Shown: positions 44,925-54,515 of the stretch, one piece after another
How the letters are laid out: every line of letters starts with the position of its first letter
How positions within the stretch are numbered: position 1 is the first letter of the stretch
DNA from: CBDBND01 sp965262665
GTDB lineage: Bacteria; Pseudomonadota; Alphaproteobacteria; Rhodospirillales; Rhodospirillaceae
Assembly (NCBI GenBank): GCA_965262665.1
Contig: CBDHFR010000004.1
Location: 1,922,001 to 1,986,000 of the forward strand
Length of the DNA stretch: 64,000 bases
Direction of reading: 5' to 3'
Notes under the pieces: generated by a model
What the model saw: the letters and a program-made list of their open reading frames with translations, nothing else
The model's database searches: none
What the model was told of the DNA's origin: nothing
Program-made: the position numbers and the translations under genes

Positions 44925-45889
44925 GAGCAGATTCAATTTAGTCCCGATCATATCCGGCGGCGGCGAAGTAGTTTTCGCATTCGGTTGAGGTGAAGGCGTC
45001 GATGGCCTCGGCAATGGCGTCCCACAGGTCGTCGGCGGTTCTGGCGGCGGCCTTTCTCAGGAGCGCCTTGAGTTTGGCGAAGGCCATCTCGATCGGGTTG
45101 CAGTCGGGACTGTAGGGCGGCAGATACAGCAGGGTTGCGCCGGCGGCTTCGATGGCCTGGCGGATGCCAGCGACCTTGTGGGCGGGCAGGTTGGCCATGA
45201 CGACGCTGTCTCCGGGGTCGAGTTCGGGTACCAGGACCTGTTCCACATAGGCCTTGAAGGCAGCCCCATGCATCGGCCCGTCGAGGAGCATCGGGGCCGC
45301 CAGGCCGGAGAGGCGCAAGCCGGCGGTCAACGTGGTGGTCTTCCAATGGCCATGGGGTATGGCGGCCCGGCACCGTTCGCCTTTGCGCGACCATCCCCGC
45401 AGCCGCGCCATCTTCATCGACGCGCCGGTCTGGTCGATGAAGATCAGCCGTTCCGGAGCGAGCCCTGCCTGGCCTTCGAACCAGAGCCGGCGCCGCGCGA
45501 GCACGTCCGGGCGCCGCCGCTCCGCTGCATGGCCGGTCTTTTTTTGTGCGTCAGCCCGCGCTTGGCGAAGAAGTGCCAGACCGTCGACGGGCACACCCGA
45601 ACCCCGTGCGACGCCGCCAGCTTCTCGCCAATCTCGGCCAGCCATAGCCTTGGTCTGCGCCACCAGAGCCAGGATAAAGGCCTCATGCGCATCCAGCTTC
45701 GAGCCCGGCGGTTGGCCCTGGCGGTCGGGCTCGATCGAGCCCGTCTCGCGCCAGCGCCGGCGCCAGTGGATCGCCGTCGAAGGCGCGACACGAAAACGCG
45801 CCGCGGCCCCCCGTGCAGACAGACGCCCCGTGATCGCCTCGACGACCCGCCGGCGAAGATCATTCCCGTAACAATGCCCCATGTCTGAC
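44925..45889 (-). mobile_element. IS630-family element (type a), near full-length copy
   Basis: The left end AGAGCAGATTCAATTTAG at 44925 lies beside TA. The right (5') end is cut about 8 bases before the transposase start by the IS3 element at 45890. It contains both halves found separately at 10.4 and 30.7 kb. Confidence 0.88.
44938..45882 (-). CDS. IS630 transposase (type a), frames fused by a 2-base deletion
   Basis: Starts MGHCYGNDLRRRVVEAITGR at ATG 45882. Compared with the 10.4-kb half, two bases are missing near 45643 (CCAGCCATAGCC against CCAGCGTCATAGCC). From there about 38 residues are read in a wrong frame (AGRDWREAGGVARGSGVPVD) until the A7 tract, after which the frame is the native second frame (RRPDVLARRRLWFEGQAGLA) to the end FAAAGYDRD. 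The native element probably joins two frames by slippage at A7; this copy is one continuous ORF but with a scrambled linker, so activity is doubtful. Confidence 0.8.
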   Translation of the reverse strand: MGHCYGNDLRRRVVEAITGRLSARGAAARFRVAPSTAIHWRRRWRETGSIEPDRQGQPPGSKLDAHEAFILALVAQTKAMAGRDWREAGGVARGSGVPVDGLALLRQARADAQKKTGHAAERRRPDVLARRRLWFEGQAGLAPERLIFIDQTGASMKMARLRGWSRKGERCRAAIPHGHWKTTTLTAGLRLSGLAAPMLLDGPMHGAAFKAYVEQVLVPELDPGDSVVMANLPAHKVAGIRQAIEAAGATLLYLPPYSPDCNPIEMAFAKLKALLRKAAARTADDLWDAIAEAIDAFTSTECENYFAAAGYDRD

Positions 45890-45927
45890 TGGACCTGCAC
45901 CGCAAAAGTGGAGAGTTACCTTCTCAC

Positions 45928-46785
45928 CTAAGCCGCCATACTTTCGCACTTCACCGGACTGATGCTGCCCAGATATGAATGGCGACGACGCGGATTATAA
46001 AATCCATTGATATAATGGAACAGGGCGTTTTGTGCCTGTTCCCTGGTTTCATAGTGTTCCCTCCATATTAATTCTGCTTTCAATGATTTGAAGAACGTTT
46101 CTACAGTCGCATTGCCATAGCAATTCCCTTTGCCAGACATCGAAGAGAGAAAGCCGTGGCCTTTGAGAAGTTTCCGGTAATCGTTGGAGCAATACTGCGA
46201 GCCACGATCAGAATGATGAATGACCCCTGGTGGCGGTTGTCGCAATGCAATGGCCCTTTTCAGAGCCTTGATCGGCAAATCCCGTTTGAGCCTGTCGCTG
46301 ACGGCCCAGCCAATGACACGGCGTGAATACAAATCGATGATCACCGCAAGATACAGCCAGCCCGCTGCCGTCCAGAGATAGCTGATATCACCGGCCCATT
46401 TCTGGTTTGGTCCCGTGGCCTGAAAATCTCCATCCAGAAGGTTGGGAGCTATGTTGTGGTTGTGATTACTGTTTGTCGTGCGTTTGAATTTATGAGTTCT
46501 GACGATGCGAATATCGTTCTCCCGCATCAACCGCCCGACCCGGCGTTCACCAATGACGCTGCCTTGATCCCTGAGTTCATCAGTCATTCGCTGGCGACCA
46601 TAGGCCCGATAATTACGGGCATGTTCGGCACGAATATGGGCCAAATAGACCCTGTCGTCGCGTTGGCGCTGACTGGCAGGGCGAGACCCCCAAGCGTAGT
46701 AGCCGCTTTCACTGACCCTCAGGACTTTGCACATCCTGCAGATTGAAAAATTGGCCTTCTCCTTTGCGATGAAATGAAACCTCAT
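45928..46785 (-). CDS. IS3-family transposase OrfB (integrase core)
   Basis: 285 residues. HTH_21-like lead (KVLRVSESGYYAWGSRPASQ), then the rve core with D in WAGDISYLWTAAGWLYLAVI, D in GVIHHSDRGSQYCSNDYRKL and E in GNCYGNATVETFFKSLKAEL, ending with RREQAQ-like region and HYINGFYNPRRRHSYLGSIS. Overlaps orfA by four bases, as is normal for IS3 elements that make the OrfAB fusion by frameshifting. Intact. Confidence 0.93.
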   Translation of the reverse strand: MRFHFIAKEKANFSICRMCKVLRVSESGYYAWGSRPASQRQRDDRVYLAHIRAEHARNYRAYGRQRMTDELRDQGSVIGERRVGRLMRENDIRIVRTHKFKRTTNSNHNHNIAPNLLDGDFQATGPNQKWAGDISYLWTAAGWLYLAVIIDLYSRRVIGWAVSDRLKRDLPIKALKRAIALRQPPPGVIHHSDRGSQYCSNDYRKLLKGHGFLSSMSGKGNCYGNATVETFFKSLKAELIWREHYETREQAQNALFHYINGFYNPRRRHSYLGSISPVKCESMAA

Positions 46786-47057
46786 CGGCTTTGGCTGGCG
46801 AAGCAGGCCGTCGCTTTTTTTAAAATGTCCCGCTCCTCACGCAATGTCCTGTTCTCCTTGCAAAGGCGAGCCAATTCCTTGTCTTTATCATTATGAGGGC
46901 CGGACAGCAGCTCAGTGTGCTTATGACTGGTAATCCACTTGCCTAATGTAGACAGGCCAATGCCAAGATCGGCGGCAACTTGCTTGTGTGATAGCCCGCT
47001 CGTCAATGCAATCCGAACGGCTTCAGAACGAAATTCCTCAGTTCTTCCGATACCCAT
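46782..47057 (-). CDS. IS3-family transposase OrfA (helix-turn-helix)
   Basis: 91 residues: helix-turn-helix FRSEAVRIALTSGLSHKQVA and ADLGIGLSTLGKWITSHKHT, then a leucine-zipper-like C-terminus (ELARLCKENRTLREERDILK). It binds the IS ends and pairs with OrfB. Start ATG at 47057, 64 bases inside the right terminus. Confidence 0.92.
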   Translation of the reverse strand: MGIGRTEEFRSEAVRIALTSGLSHKQVAADLGIGLSTLGKWITSHKHTELLSGPHNDKDKELARLCKENRTLREERDILKKATACFASQSR

Positions 47058-47227
47058 ATGGGCCTCCTGTTGAGTTTAAACTTTAACAGAAGGCACTCTC
47101 CATTTTACCGGTACCAGTCCAGTGCTACCAGTACCGCACCGATGGAGTGGACGCCCCCATCTGACGGCGTCATAAGCGCCAGGAAGGAACACACGTGTGG
47201 TGCGTTCGATCAACGAAGGAGGCGTCC

Positions 47228-48267
47228 GTGGAGCAAGTTACCATCATCGGCATCGACATTTCAAAGAGGAGCTTCCAACTTCATGGGGCAACCGCCGAAG
47301 GTTTACCGGTATTCCGCAAGAAACTGTCGCGAGGCAAGTTCCTCGCATTCCTTTCCGAAGTGCCGCCGTGCCTGATCGTGATGGAGGCCTGCGGTGGCGC
47401 ACACCACTGGGGCCGGCAAATCATCGCTCTCGGCCACGCGTGCAAGCTGATCCCGCCGTTGACAATGTCAAGCCATTCCTGAAGCGACAGAAGAATGACA
47501 GTAACGACGCGGCTGCAATCGTCGAGGCTGCACAGCGTCCCACTATGCGATTCGTAGCAGTGAAGTCGGAGGAAGCGCAGGCGGATTCGATGCTGTTCCG
47601 GACCCGTGCGCTCCTTGTCCGACAACGCACGCAGTCGATCAACTCACTGCGGGGCCAGCTCACGGAGTTCGGTGTGATCGCGCCACAGGGTGTAGGGAAT
47701 GTCGCAGTGCTGCGGTTTGAATTCGGAACAGCGAGGGAGGTGCTTCCTGAACAGGTGGTATCGATGGCCGAACTGCTGTTCGAGCAGATCGCTGCTCTCA
47801 GTGAGCAGATCGCCAGCCTCGAGAAAGAGATCCGTTCTCAGGCCCAAGCGCGCGAGGAGATGAAACGGCTGATGACGATCCCCGGCATCGGACCGATCTG
47901 TGCGATGGCGGTGCATGGCTTTGCGCCGCCGATGGAGGGCTTCGGTTGCGGGCGTGACTTCGCGGCTTGGGTAGGGCTGACACCGAAGCAGAATTCGACG
48001 GCAGAAAAGCAGAGGCTCGGCCGGATCACCAAGATGGGACAGCGCGACCTCCGCCGATTGCTCGTTCTTGGCGCGACGGCCGTGCTCCGACATAAGCGCA
48101 AGCGCGCGGAGCTGGATGATCCCTGGCTCCGCAGGATGCTGGCGGAAAAGCCGCCGAAGCTGGTCGCTGTCGCTCTTGCGAACAAGATGGCCCGCATCAT
48201 CTGGGCGCTGTCGGTCAAGAAGGAAACCTACCGGGCGCCGGCGGCTGTTGCCGCTGGTGCGGGATAG
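47228..48267 (+). pseudogene. IS110-family recombinase, one frameshift
   Basis: GTG at 47228 opens VEQVTIIGIDISKRSFQLHG with the DEDD RuvC-like start (GIDISK), then LIVMEACGGAHHWGRQIIAL. Near 47462 one base is missing, so LIPP continues in the next frame as NVKPFLKRQKNDSNDAAAIV. The C-terminal Tnp_IS110/IS116 domain follows: RLMTIPGIGPICAMAVHGFA, RDFAAWVGLTPKQNSTAEKQ, GQRDLRRLLVLGATAVLRHK. Apart from the single slip the protein is complete. Confidence 0.85.
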
Positions 48268-48540
48268 CTACTTGGAAAAAAAGGTTGTTTGGAACGCCGG
48301 GCTCTGCGGTCACGCTCTTGAGGGCGTGATGCGCGGATAACCCCGGTTGGTGCGGCTAGGACGAAAGACAACATAGGGGCAAAAGGTCGGAGAGACGGGG
48401 TCGGAAAAACCAGTAACGCCTGCAGGGCTGCCAAGCATACCGCCAGTGCGATTTGGATCCGATCCACGAACACCATATGGGCCCGCGGCGCATGTATGCC
48501 GCACTTGAGAGGCCGGACATAGGACAGTACCTGACCGCAT
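48268..48540 (+). ncRNA. Candidate bridge-RNA region of the IS110 element
   Basis: About 270 non-coding bases directly after the recombinase. IS1111-type IS110 elements encode a bridge RNA in this position; its loops pair with target and donor DNA. Self-complementary stretches such as CACGCTCTTGAGGGCGTG (48312-48329) are present. No secondary structure was computed, so this is position plus family knowledge only. Confidence 0.3.
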
Positions 48541-48875
48541 GTCACGAGTTGTTCAAATTCCTGCTTGCACTACAGGGGGCGTCCACATACAGGCGTTGGA
48601 AAATGTCGATGCCGCGCTCAAACGGAATGTCTTCGACCTGTCTCAGCGACAACGGATAACGGACATACAACATCACAGCGCTGCGGATAACCTCGGGCGA
48701 ACTGTTGAAATACCGGAAGGGATTGTGCATCGCCGGAGGCTAGGAGACCTTACTTCCCGGCTCAAGCCGATTTAGCCTGACAATGCCCCGCTTTGCACTC
48801 TAAAGCGGACTTATTTGTTCCCTACGTATTCTTCCGCTTCTGACCCAAAGCGGACATTTGGTATCGAATTTAGTC
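48541..48875 (-). mobile_element. IS6-family N-terminal fragment and flanking debris
   Basis: Minus-strand frame from 48730: MHNPFRYFNSSPEVIRSAVM and YVRYPLSLRQVEDIPFERGI, the start of an IS6/IS26-type transposase, stopping at about residue 45 (48596). The rest (48731-48875) holds no gene; two copies of AAAGCGGAC lie near 48803 and 48846. Confidence 0.7.
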
Positions 48876-49472
48876 TCATTGAGTTGCGGTCATTTCGGCG
48901 CGGGCCTTTTGCAGAGTTTGCATGTCCACACCGAGCTGCGGTTTGTCGGGTTCGACCAAGACGGCAAAAGGCGCGGGAGTCTTATGTAACCAGACCCGCC
49001 AATACTCCTCGTCGTTGTCATGGGTATCTACCCAACGTTCTTCACCATCTTCACATTTCTGAATGGTTTTGAAGTACAGAACTTTGCCCGGCGTGTTTGG
49101 TAAACCCGCCATAAATTTAAAAAGACCCAACTGTTCGGATGGAAGGGAGTTGCCCTTCCAGATGATCTCGTCAGCCACTTCCGTAACCGGTCCACCTTCG
49201 CCCGCAATAGGTTTGTCGACTTTGCGTTTGGTAATCTCGACGTCCCACCCATCTCCCTTGTACGGCACGACGAACTTGATACCGTCCGGCACCTTCAAGC
49301 GTACTTCCGTTGTCGGCGAAAGACCGCAGCCATGGGGGATGATTAACGTGAGCATGTCGTTGTAACCAGCCTTGCCTTCCATGTCCTCGATGATGATGTG
49401 GGCCTGCCCGTTGGCAATAAAGCTGAACAGGGAACTTAGGCATACGGTGGTCGCAAGCACAGATCGTCTCAT
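48876..49472 (-). CDS. YcnI-like (DUF1775) periplasmic copper-binding protein
   Basis: 198 residues. A signal peptide (RRSVLATTVCLSSLFSFIAN, then GQA) would be cut to leave His25 as the first mature residue (HIIIEDMEGKAGYNDMLTLI), the arrangement used for a histidine-brace copper site in this family. The core IIPHGCGLSPTTEVRLKVPD and later KGDGWDVEI and EIIWKGN match DUF1775. Unlike Gram-positive YcnI there is no C-terminal membrane helix. It follows a TonB-dependent receptor gene on the same strand with a 109-base gap, suggesting metal or metallophore uptake. Confidence 0.85.
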   Translation of the reverse strand: MRRSVLATTVCLSSLFSFIANGQAHIIIEDMEGKAGYNDMLTLIIPHGCGLSPTTEVRLKVPDGIKFVVPYKGDGWDVEITKRKVDKPIAGEGGPVTEVADEIIWKGNSLPSEQLGLFKFMAGLPNTPGKVLYFKTIQKCEDGEERWVDTHDNDEEYWRVWLHKTPAPFAVLVEPDKPQLGVDMQTLQKARAEMTATQ

Positions 49473-49581
49473 ATTGTGGTTCTCCAGCTTATTTGGATGG
49501 TGTCCTGCAAATCGGTCTCAGCTTAAGGTATCGCGCAAGTGATCCTTCATATCCTCAAACAGTCCAAGCGTATCCCTGGCT

Positions 49582-52095
49582 CTAAAACCGATACGTCGAA
49601 GAAATGCCAAATTTACGCCGTTGTGTGTTTTGAATGATGATCACTTCACGCTGAGAATTGAAGTTGGAGGTAATGTCGTTGGCTTCGTCGGGATTTTTTC
49701 CATTCGTCAAGTTAGTTACCCAGATATTAATGTCGAAGGTATCCGATTCAATACCGATGCGGGCATTGGAGCGGGTTTGGCTTCCAACGAAATACAAGTT
49801 AGTTGTGTCACTCCACTGTCTGGACCGGTGGCTGAGATCGCCGCGAATATACCAGTCAATGTCGCCGATCAGTGAGTCGCTGTATTGGACGTTAGCCGAG
49901 AGGGTCTGCTTGGAGGTCCGTGACAATTGATTGTTGCTGATGTCGGCACCGCGAAAACCACCTGTAGACGGCTCAATCGTGCAATCCGACCCAAACAGAA
50001 CTAAATTGGTACAAAGGTTGGCGCGGCTGGTATCTTCAGAATTATTCGCAAATTTGGGGTCGGCATAGCCATAGCCAAGGAATATATCCAATTGATCGAT
50101 CGGACGTGCTGTGAGTTCAAGCTCAAACCCTTTGGTCGTAATGTCACCCAGGTTACGTGTGATCGAGAAAAACGCGTCGCCGCCAGCCAAACTGGTGCGG
50201 AACTGAATATTGGTCCAATCGATATAGAAGGCGGACGCATTTAACTGCAGACGGCCATCGGCCCAGATGGACTTCATACCGCCTTCGAAGGTCCAGTTAC
50301 TTTCAGGGTCGAACTTTTGGAAGTCTTCTCCTCCTGGAAATGAAAACGAGCCCGGATTGATGCCACCCGACCGTGACCCTTTTGCGATTGACGCATAGAC
50401 CATGACATCGTCATTGGCTTGATACTGCAGCGTGAAACGCGGGTCTATGAAATCGAAGGACGTATCATTACGCAATCCACTCAAACCATCTCCGAAGAAG
50501 AAGTCATAGACACTAATGTTGAAGCGTTCTTCATCTGTCCACCGCGCTTCCGCCGTGCCCGTCAGTTTATCTGAGAAGTCGTAGGCCACCTGACCGTATA
50601 CGGCGATCTGGCGCCCACCGGCGTTATCGCGGGTGAGGTTTTCGCGTTGGACGATAGACCCTTCGCGGCTAAACAGAACCTGCGGTGTCGCTGGACCTTG
50701 GAACCCTGGAAAGACCGGCCCATTCCAGGTTAGGAAGAACGTCGCTTCGGGTGGCGCTGAACTGACATCAAACGTCGCACCGATGCCGCCGCGATCGCGG
50801 CTACGGAAGTAATAGGCCCCGACCAGCCAGCGCAAATCCTGGTCGTCATCAGATGTGAGCCGCAGTTCTTGTGACCAGTATTCCGTATGAGCGCTGGCGA
50901 AACTGACAAACGTCGGCACTTCCAGCGGGATCACCGTGTTGCCCGGCGCCGTCGGGAACGGTAGGATAAACGTCGGGCCGAATGGACCGAATGGCTGGTT
51001 GGGAGTGAACGGCGGAGACAAAGCTGGAACCGTCGTATAGCCAAACTGCAGGCCCGGTCCACCAAGCTGGCCGCCCTGAGTGCGGTCAAAATCTTCGAAG
51101 CCCGTGTTGACCAGTTTGGCGTAGGCCGTGATCGACGTCAGAGTAAAATCTTCCAATTCGTAATCCACGCTCAAATCGGTCCGGCGTAAAGTCCGGTCTT
51201 GAGCAAAGGACTCTTCCGACAACCCGGGGAGATCTCTCGACCCGAAACCGGGAACTTCGCCAACGTAATAGAAAGCGAGCGGCGCCCCCGTCTGTAAGGC
51301 GCCTTCGTTGTTGGGCACGGAGGAAACTGGTGCGCTATCGACGAGGTCGTCGGTGTAATAACCCTTGAGGTTGGCTTCGAAGTCTTCGTTCGGTGTCCAG
51401 CGCAAAGCAAGCGATGCCGTCTTAAATTCGTGACCGCCAAGGCCACCCTTTAAGGCGCCGTTTTTATAGGTGCCGTTGTTGTGGTCGTAACCGGCAGCAA
51501 CTCTGAAAAAGAGTTCGTCTTCGATGATCGGACCACTGAGGCTGGCCATGATCCTTTGATCATTATATTGACCGAGAGTTGCGTCGATCTTGCCTTCGAA
51601 TTCATCCGATGGCTTCTTAGTGATGTAGTTGATGGCACCGGCAAAGGTGTTGCGGCCGTAGAGCGCACTTTGCGGGCCTTTGACCACCTCAACCCGTTCA
51701 AGGTCAAACATGTTGACGTTAAGGCCGGAGCGGTTCGACATAAACACGCCGTCAATAAACAATCCGACGTGATTGTCGAACCCGAGGGCATCGATCAAAC
51801 CGATGCCACGCAGCACAGGTGCGGCAAAGCGGCCGACGGGACCCTGGGTAAAAGTCAGATTGGGGGTGAAGCGAGCAAGGTCATCAAGGTTACGGATAGC
51901 AGACCGAGACAAAGTCGCTTCCGTAAACGCCGTGATGGCGAGAGGAACCCTTTGCATGTTCTCTTCGCGTTTACGCGAGGTCACCACGATTTCTTCAATG
52001 GCGAGCTGTGCGCTGACTTCCAAAGATGTGATTGCGATGACCGAACAAAGTGCCACACCTGTTGCTGCACGTATTTTCATTGGACGCAAAAACAT
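49582..52095 (-). CDS. TonB-dependent outer-membrane receptor
   Basis: 837 residues. GGAGAGAG precedes the ATG at 52095; an internal ATG at 52080 is an alternative. Signal peptide MKIRAATGVALCSVIAITSL, TonB box IEEIVVTSRKREENMQR, plug domain with LDDLARFTPNLTFTQG, GLFIDGVFMSNRSGLNVNMF and DLERVEVVKGPQSALYGRNT, then a 22-strand barrel ending KFGISSTYRF with the terminal Phe. The sequence is of the large sphingomonad/marine group often linked to siderophores, sterols or plant compounds. The DUF1775 gene downstream hints at copper. Confidence 0.92.
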   Translation of the reverse strand: MFLRPMKIRAATGVALCSVIAITSLEVSAQLAIEEIVVTSRKREENMQRVPLAITAFTEATLSRSAIRNLDDLARFTPNLTFTQGPVGRFAAPVLRGIGLIDALGFDNHVGLFIDGVFMSNRSGLNVNMFDLERVEVVKGPQSALYGRNTFAGAINYITKKPSDEFEGKIDATLGQYNDQRIMASLSGPIIEDELFFRVAAGYDHNNGTYKNGALKGGLGGHEFKTASLALRWTPNEDFEANLKGYYTDDLVDSAPVSSVPNNEGALQTGAPLAFYYVGEVPGFGSRDLPGLSEESFAQDRTLRRTDLSVDYELEDFTLTSITAYAKLVNTGFEDFDRTQGGQLGGPGLQFGYTTVPALSPPFTPNQPFGPFGPTFILPFPTAPGNTVIPLEVPTFVSFASAHTEYWSQELRLTSDDDQDLRWLVGAYYFRSRDRGGIGATFDVSSAPPEATFFLTWNGPVFPGFQGPATPQVLFSREGSIVQRENLTRDNAGGRQIAVYGQVAYDFSDKLTGTAEARWTDEERFNISVYDFFFGDGLSGLRNDTSFDFIDPRFTLQYQANDDVMVYASIAKGSRSGGINPGSFSFPGGEDFQKFDPESNWTFEGGMKSIWADGRLQLNASAFYIDWTNIQFRTSLAGGDAFFSITRNLGDITTKGFELELTARPIDQLDIFLGYGYADPKFANNSEDTSRANLCTNLVLFGSDCTIEPSTGGFRGADISNNQLSRTSKQTLSANVQYSDSLIGDIDWYIRGDLSHRSRQWSDTTNLYFVGSQTRSNARIGIESDTFDINIWVTNLTNGKNPDEANDITSNFNSQREVIIIQNTQRRKFGISSTYRF

Positions 52096-52428
52096 AGATT
52101 CTCTCTCCGCAATAAGTGTTTTTGATCTCCCCAGATCGAATAGAATCCCGTGCCTGCATTGCCAAGAGACTGAGACAGAGTTCTACAAAAACCGTATACT
52201 CATAGATTGAGGACACAAGACATTAGTTTGCGAAATAATCGCAAATCAGCGTGCCCGCTCGATAGCTGAGCTGGGAAAAAGAAAATCCATCGCCTGTCAA
52301 CCGTTTACTCTAATGAGTCCGGACAATACGTTGACAGTTTTACGCCTTCCTGCGACATCCGCAAATGCCCGCTCTTGGCTAATTGCAGGCATTACGACGC
52401 GGCTACAGCGGTTTTCCCTATTCATGAG
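52096..52428. other. Intergenic region upstream of the TonB receptor
   Basis: 333 bases without a believable gene. It should contain the receptor promoter. No Fur-box-like or other clear palindrome was recognised. It ends at the left terminus of the IS21 element. Confidence 0.4.
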
Positions 52429-52847
52429 TGTCGACGGCGGAGCAAAATCAGTCCAGTTGGGCGGCGTAAAACCAGTCCATTTTATGTGATGCCGAAGGCG
52501 TTGTTGCGGGTTGTCCCGGTAGTGTGTCAACGCCGGAATAAATATCCACCACTCGCCGGAGTAAAAGTACACCACTGCGATGTCTCGTAGGCTTGTCCCT
52601 GTAGTCCATGGGAGGGGCCCGCGCGCACTGCGGAGCGCGCCTCGAACGCAGACGCAGCAGGGCGCGTGGAAGGGACCGGTGGGCCCACGGGGTCAAGCCG
52701 GTCGGTTGTGAGTTCTCATTTTTTGGGGATCTTGCGCTTTTTGCTGTGCTTGAGCCTGAAGCTGCCGCCATTCATCTCTAGGATACCGGCACCGAGTAAT
52801 CGTTGCCCCGGTACCGGCGCACTTCGCAGATGTAATCCTTCACAATG

Positions 52848-54515
52848 CAGACCGTGTGAAAACTCTGGGTAGCGGGGATGGAGGTTTAGGTGACCATGAT
52901 TCGCGGTGATCCCACGTAATCTGGCGGTTTGGCGCCGGTAGCCCCGCGGAAGGGGCTCCAGGCCTCCATGGATCGATGTGCGGCGCTCGATTTTGACCTG
53001 ATTCCCGTCTCATGCCTTCGCGGCGGCGATCAGGGCGGGAACACCTACCAGCGAGATCGCGCGGCGGATGTTGTAAGCCAGCGCCGTGATGCTGAACTCG
53101 CCGCGCACGTTCTCCAGCCGCCGGGTCAGGAAGGCACCCTGGCCCATCCATTGTTTGATTGAGCCGAAGGGATGCTCGACGCTTTCACGGCGCGCATCGA
53201 GCAGCTCCGGGCGGGCCGCCAATCGTTCCGCCATACGCTCCAGGATCGCTTCGTCGACATAGCGCAGGACCCGACGGAAGTCGCTCTTCGTACACTTCGA
53301 CTTGAGTTGGCACTCCTTGCACGCGGCGCGATTGGCGTAACTGGCGAAGATGAGATCGCGGCGCTTGCGCCTGCTGTGTAGCGCCAGGCGTTGGCCGTCG
53401 GGGCAGATGTAAATGTCCTTGCCGCCGTCATAGCGGAAGCGCTCCTTGGGAAAGAGCCCCTGGCTCACCGTTGATCCGCGCTGGGGCTTGGGCACATGCG
53501 GCATGACGCCGGCATTCTCGCAGGCCTCGATATCCTCGATCTTGAAGTAGCCCGCATCGGCGACCGCGTCGATCCGATCAACGGCCAGGTTCCGCCGAGC
53601 TACCACCGCCGTCTCGGCCAATAGACCGAGATCGCTGACCTTGTTATGGACCTGCTGCTCGGCGATCAGTTTGTGTTTGGCGTCCACCGCGATCTGGATG
53701 TTGTAGCCGACACCGACCCGGGTCTCGGCGCGCATCGCCCGGCTGTCCGGATCCGTCAAAGAGAGCTGGCCCTCGCCACTCGCAGCCAGCGCGTCTCGAT
53801 GTTCCTCAAACCGCTCACGCCGCCCTTGGATCGCAGCGATCTTCTCCTCGATATTCTCCACCTCGCCGTCGCCGTCGCCGGTGCCGCCCTCGTCTTGCCC
53901 GTCGGCCTCGTCGAGGCGGTCGAGATAACGCGACAACCTCTCGTCGCTCTCGGCCAACGCCTTCGCCAGCTTCGCTTTGGTGAAGTTCCGCTTCCGGCTG
54001 TTCACTGCCTTGATCCGTGTACCGTCAACCGCCACCAGCTCGCGTCCGAACAGCTCCAGTTCGTGGCATAGCTTCACGAACTCCCGAAATACCTGGCGGA
54101 ACGCCGCCCGATTGATCCGCCGGAAATCGGCGATCGTCTTGAAGTCCGGCGACAAACGCCGCAACAGCCAGATCACTTCGAGATTACGCTTGCTCTCAGC
54201 CTCCAGCCGGCGGCTCGAACGTACCCGATTGAGATAGCCGTATATGTAGAGCTTCAGCAGGTCCGCCGGATCGTAGCCGGGACGACCCGTCGCCTTCGGC
54301 GCGGCGCGCTCGAAACCAGCGGCCGCTAGGTCCAAACCATCCACGAAAGCGTCGATGAAACGGACCGGGTTATCCCGGCCCACGTAATCGTCCACTGCTT
54401 CCGGCAGAAGCAGAACCTGAGAGCGGTCAATGCCAGGAATGTGTCTCATGGCGGACCCTAACATCGCCATGAGCCGGACGGAATCCCCCGCTACCCAGAG
54501 TTTTCACACAGTCTG
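52848..54515 (-). mobile_element. IS1182-family insertion sequence, complete
   Basis: 1668 bases. Inverted repeats CAGACCGTGTGAAAACTCTG (left) and CAGACTGTGTGAAAACTCTG (right, reverse complement), flanked by the 4-base direct repeat AATG (52844-52847 and 54516-54519). Inserted in an istA gene. Confidence 0.93.
53010..54470 (-). CDS. IS1182-family transposase (intact)
   Basis: 486 residues (an ATG at 54449, MRHIPGIDRSQVLLLPEAVD, may be the true start). DUF772 N-terminal domain (GRPGYDPADLLKLYIYGYLN, RRLSPDFKTIADFRRINRAA), catalytic VAVDGTRIKAVNSRKRNF, second Asp DAVADAGYFKIEDIEACENA, a Cys-rich zinc segment (YANRAACKECQLKSKCTKSD) and the terminal ESVEHPFGSIKQWMGQG with the catalytic Glu. No lesions, so possibly active. 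Confidence 0.92.
   Translation of the reverse strand: MAMLGSAMRHIPGIDRSQVLLLPEAVDDYVGRDNPVRFIDAFVDGLDLAAAGFERAAPKATGRPGYDPADLLKLYIYGYLNRVRSSRRLEAESKRNLEVIWLLRRLSPDFKTIADFRRINRAAFRQVFREFVKLCHELELFGRELVAVDGTRIKAVNSRKRNFTKAKLAKALAESDERLSRYLDRLDEADGQDEGGTGDGDGEVENIEEKIAAIQGRRERFEEHRDALAASGEGQLSLTDPDSRAMRAETRVGVGYNIQIAVDAKHKLIAEQQVHNKVSDLGLLAETAVVARRNLAVDRIDAVADAGYFKIEDIEACENAGVMPHVPKPQRGSTVSQGLFPKERFRYDGGKDIYICPDGQRLALHSRRKRRDLIFASYANRAACKECQLKSKCTKSDFRRVLRYVDEAILERMAERLAARPELLDARRESVEHPFGSIKQWMGQGAFLTRRLENVRGEFSITALAYNIRRAISLVGVPALIAAAKA

Larger units (their letters stand above)
45890..47121 (-). mobile_element. IS3-family insertion sequence, complete
   Basis: 1232 bases with terminal repeats starting TGGACCTGCACCGCAAAAGT (left) and TGGACTGGTACCGGTAAAAT (right, reverse complement), both continuing into a GGAGAGT block. 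No target duplication is visible: the left flank is IS630 type a and the right flank is IS110 leader, so it may have been rearranged after insertion. A second, disrupted copy is at the right edge of the window. Confidence 0.92.
47122..48540 (+). mobile_element. IS110-family element
   Basis: The left side begins at the IS3 boundary; about 106 bases lie before the recombinase and about 270 bases after it, before the IS6 debris. IS110-family elements lack normal inverted repeats, so bounds are approximate. The long 3' non-coding part suggests the IS1111 branch, in which the bridge-RNA locus follows the recombinase. Confidence 0.65.

Noticed and set aside
45178..45888. 236-codon plus-strand ORF
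   Set aside because: Antisense of the IS630 transposase.
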